Source: Methanospirillum sp. (GTDB taxonomy: Archaea > Halobacteriota > Methanomicrobia > Methanomicrobiales > Methanospirillaceae). From it: a stretch of DNA of 7,554 nucleotides. The first letter of the stretch is position 1. Each line of letters begins with the position of its first letter. The translations under genes were made by a program, and so were the position numbers. This document shows positions 6,259 through 7,554 of the stretch, in pieces. The notes beneath the pieces were generated by a model. It did not search any database. It worked only from the letters and a program-made list of their open reading frames with translations, and was not told the origin of the DNA. The stretch spans positions 1 through 7,554 of the forward strand of contig JAQVIE010000050.1 of NCBI GenBank assembly GCA_028695895.1, in the 5' to 3' direction.

Positions 6259-7334
6259 ATTTTTCTGAATACCTCAAGGAACCGTATGTTCTCCCATTCT
6301 TCTCCAATGCATACCCTGATATAATGATCCTCAAGACCTGGAAAACTCCGGCATGATCTGACCAGAACTCCGTTTTGTGCAAAAAAATCAGTAGCCTTGT
6401 CACCGGTAAAAGGGGCAGTATCAATCATTACAAAATTCGCCCCGCTTGAAAGGACTGGTTTTACTGTCTCCCGGATAAATTTATCCCGCCATTTTTTTAC
6501 AAAGGTGATGGTCTTCTCAAGGTATTCATGGTCCTGGAGAGCCCCGATTGCTGCAGCAGCTGATATATTATTCAGGGCAAAAGGTGTTGCAGCCTTTTCA
6601 TATACTAATTTCAACCAGTCAGGAACAAATGCGTAACCAACCCTGCAACCTGCCAGCCCGAATACCTTGGACATGGTCCTGCCGATGACGAGGTTATCGT
6701 ACCGGTTCATAAGCGGGCGGTATTCTTCCGATGAAAATTCGACATATGCATTATCCAGGAAAAGAATTCCTTTTATGTTCTGAAGAATCTCTTCGATATC
6801 TGAAACTGGTGTTACTGTGCCTGATGGATTGTTTGGAGTACAGAGAAACGAGATTTTTGCATCCCTGGCAGAGGAGATGAAAGATGGAATATCTACAGAA
6901 AAGTCTTTTTTTCTGGGCACGTATTTAACAATTCCCCCCTGGGCAGCAGCTGCAAGACCGTAAAAAGAAAAAGTCGGAGCGGAGATTGTAACATTGTCAC
7001 CTGGGTTAATGAGAACCCTGATGCAGGTCTCAATTACTCCGTCCATTCCAACGCCGGTAACAAAGGAGTAATCCCCATGATAATCCTTCAATGCACGGAT
7101 AAGATCTGAATGATTAGTATCAGGATACCTGTGCATAAAAGCAAGTACCTTTTCTGCCTCTTTCATTGCAAGAGGGGAAGGACCTAAGGGGTTTTCATTA
7201 CTGGCAAGCCTTGCAACCTGTGAATACCCAAACTCCTCTGCAATATCCACAGGCTTTTTGGCAAATACATAGGAAGTCCCCTTCTGGTATAGATCACGTA
7301 CCAGATTAGCAGACAGATTTGATTGCTGTATCAA
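6255..7334 (-). CDS. hisC: Histidinol-phosphate aminotransferase
   Basis: This 359-residue fold-type I PLP enzyme makes histidinol phosphate from imidazole-acetol phosphate and glutamate in histidine biosynthesis. Visible landmarks are RLASNENPLGPSP (42-54), Y70 in HRYPDTN, the cofactor-phosphate loop around VGMDGVIE (95-102), APTFSFY (119-125), N168 in TPNNPSGT, D194 and Y197 in DNAYVEF, the PLP lysine K223 in RTMSKVFGLAG, R231 in CRVGY, and the substrate carboxylate arginine R340 in YIRVCIG. The loop reads GMDG, and DNAY replaces the commoner DEAY; the catalytic residues are kept. No ATG occurs before codon 57, so the start is TTG at 7334-7332, preceded by GGGGAT (7349-7344) at 9 nt spacing. 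This start lies 29 bp inside argD, suggesting coupling. Related aminotransferases such as aromatic or tyrosine enzymes are a minor alternative. The stop overlaps the kinase start as ATGA. Confidence 0.9.
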   Translation of the reverse strand: MIQQSNLSANLVRDLYQKGTSYVFAKKPVDIAEEFGYSQVARLASNENPLGPSPLAMKEAEKVLAFMHRYPDTNHSDLIRALKDYHGDYSFVTGVGMDGVIETCIRVLINPGDNVTISAPTFSFYGLAAAAQGGIVKYVPRKKDFSVDIPSFISSARDAKISFLCTPNNPSGTVTPVSDIEEILQNIKGILFLDNAYVEFSSEEYRPLMNRYDNLVIGRTMSKVFGLAGCRVGYAFVPDWLKLVYEKAATPFALNNISAAAAIGALQDHEYLEKTITFVKKWRDKFIRETVKPVLSSGANFVMIDTAPFTGDKATDFFAQNGVLVRSCRSFPGLEDHYIRVCIGEEWENIRFLEVFRKI

Positions 7335-7554
7335 TGACTTCGCATCCCCTGTCTATCTCTTCAGAGCTGATTACAAGAGGCGGTACCAGCCGGAGATTTC
7401 CATGAGCAGCACAATTTACAAGGACACCTCTCTCCCTGCATGCCTGCTGGACAGCCGGACATGAGTCTCCAATAGTAATTCCAACCATTAGGCCGGTTAC
7501 CCTGGTATCATATGCAGAGAAGGCTTTTTTCATCTGGTTGCTCTTCTCTTCCAC
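7306..7554 (-). CDS. argD: Acetylornithine aminotransferase, C-terminal fragment
   Basis: This is the last 82 residues of a class III PLP aminotransferase whose N-terminal part, including the PLP lysine, lies beyond the right edge; the first visible codon is GTG, read as internal Val. The segment VTGLMVGITIG, then a small loop, RGVLVNCAAHGNLRLVPPLVIS and an ending SEEIDRGCEVIDTAI matches the C-terminal small domain of ArgD. The arginine in LRLVPPL is the usual conserved position. ArgD converts N-acetylglutamate semialdehyde to N-acetylornithine in arginine synthesis, and similar enzymes serve lysine or GABA metabolism. The PP-L-x-I ending and the biosynthetic neighbour hisC favour ArgD. The gene is cut only by the window and shows no frameshift. 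Its TAA stop (7308-7306) lies inside hisC. Confidence 0.82.
   Translation of the reverse strand: MEEKSNQMKKAFSAYDTRVTGLMVGITIGDSCPAVQQACRERGVLVNCAAHGNLRLVPPLVISSEEIDRGCEVIDTAIKSVC

Overview
The window looks like chromosomal DNA from a methanogenic archaeon, most probably of the order Methanomicrobiales and possibly Methanospirillum-like. That placement is inference from the protein types: a presenilin/SPP-type membrane protease, a PCNA-binding FEN-1 nuclease, a CDP-alcohol phosphotransferase of archaeal lipid type, a Fap7/AK6-like kinase and a PKD-repeat surface protein. Moderate GC, TATA-type promoter sequence and GGTGA-type ribosome binding sites agree with it. No rRNA, tRNA, CRISPR array, insertion sequence or phage gene is visible.

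Left part (1-1074, minus strand): the first 19 codons of an unidentified gene (1-58), preceded by a good ribosome binding site and a small perfect palindrome. Upstream of it on the same strand is a nine-helix aspartyl protease of the presenilin/signal peptide peptidase family. A 44-bp divergent spacer separates the protease from the next block.

Centre (1119-5161, plus strand): a small protein with two membrane helices and a charged helical tail lies 7 bp upstream of the flap endonuclease gene fen. A 142-bp gap follows, holding a T-run, an inverted repeat, a TATA-like box and a ribosome binding site. It leads into an 858-residue secreted protein with eight PKD repeats and a duplicated C-terminal GWNLVS module. 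The PKD repeats carry two classes of cysteine pair. One class is present or absent as a unit in each repeat, which is the most interesting protein-level signal here.

Right part (5156-7554, minus strand): a tightly packed operon reading argD (C-terminal end only), hisC, Fap7/AK6-like nucleotide kinase, CDP-alcohol phosphotransferase. The argD/hisC junction overlaps by 29 bp with a TTG start for hisC, and both later junctions are ATGA overlaps. The operon converges on the PKD gene, and the two stop codons share the centre of an 18-bp perfect palindrome, so both proteins end in the same three residues.

Together this is largely a housekeeping region (amino acid biosynthesis, lipid headgroup synthesis, DNA replication/repair) with one envelope protein and one intramembrane protease. 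I see no defence or mobile system. No stretch longer than 300 bp lacks a gene; the longest gap is 2443-2584.
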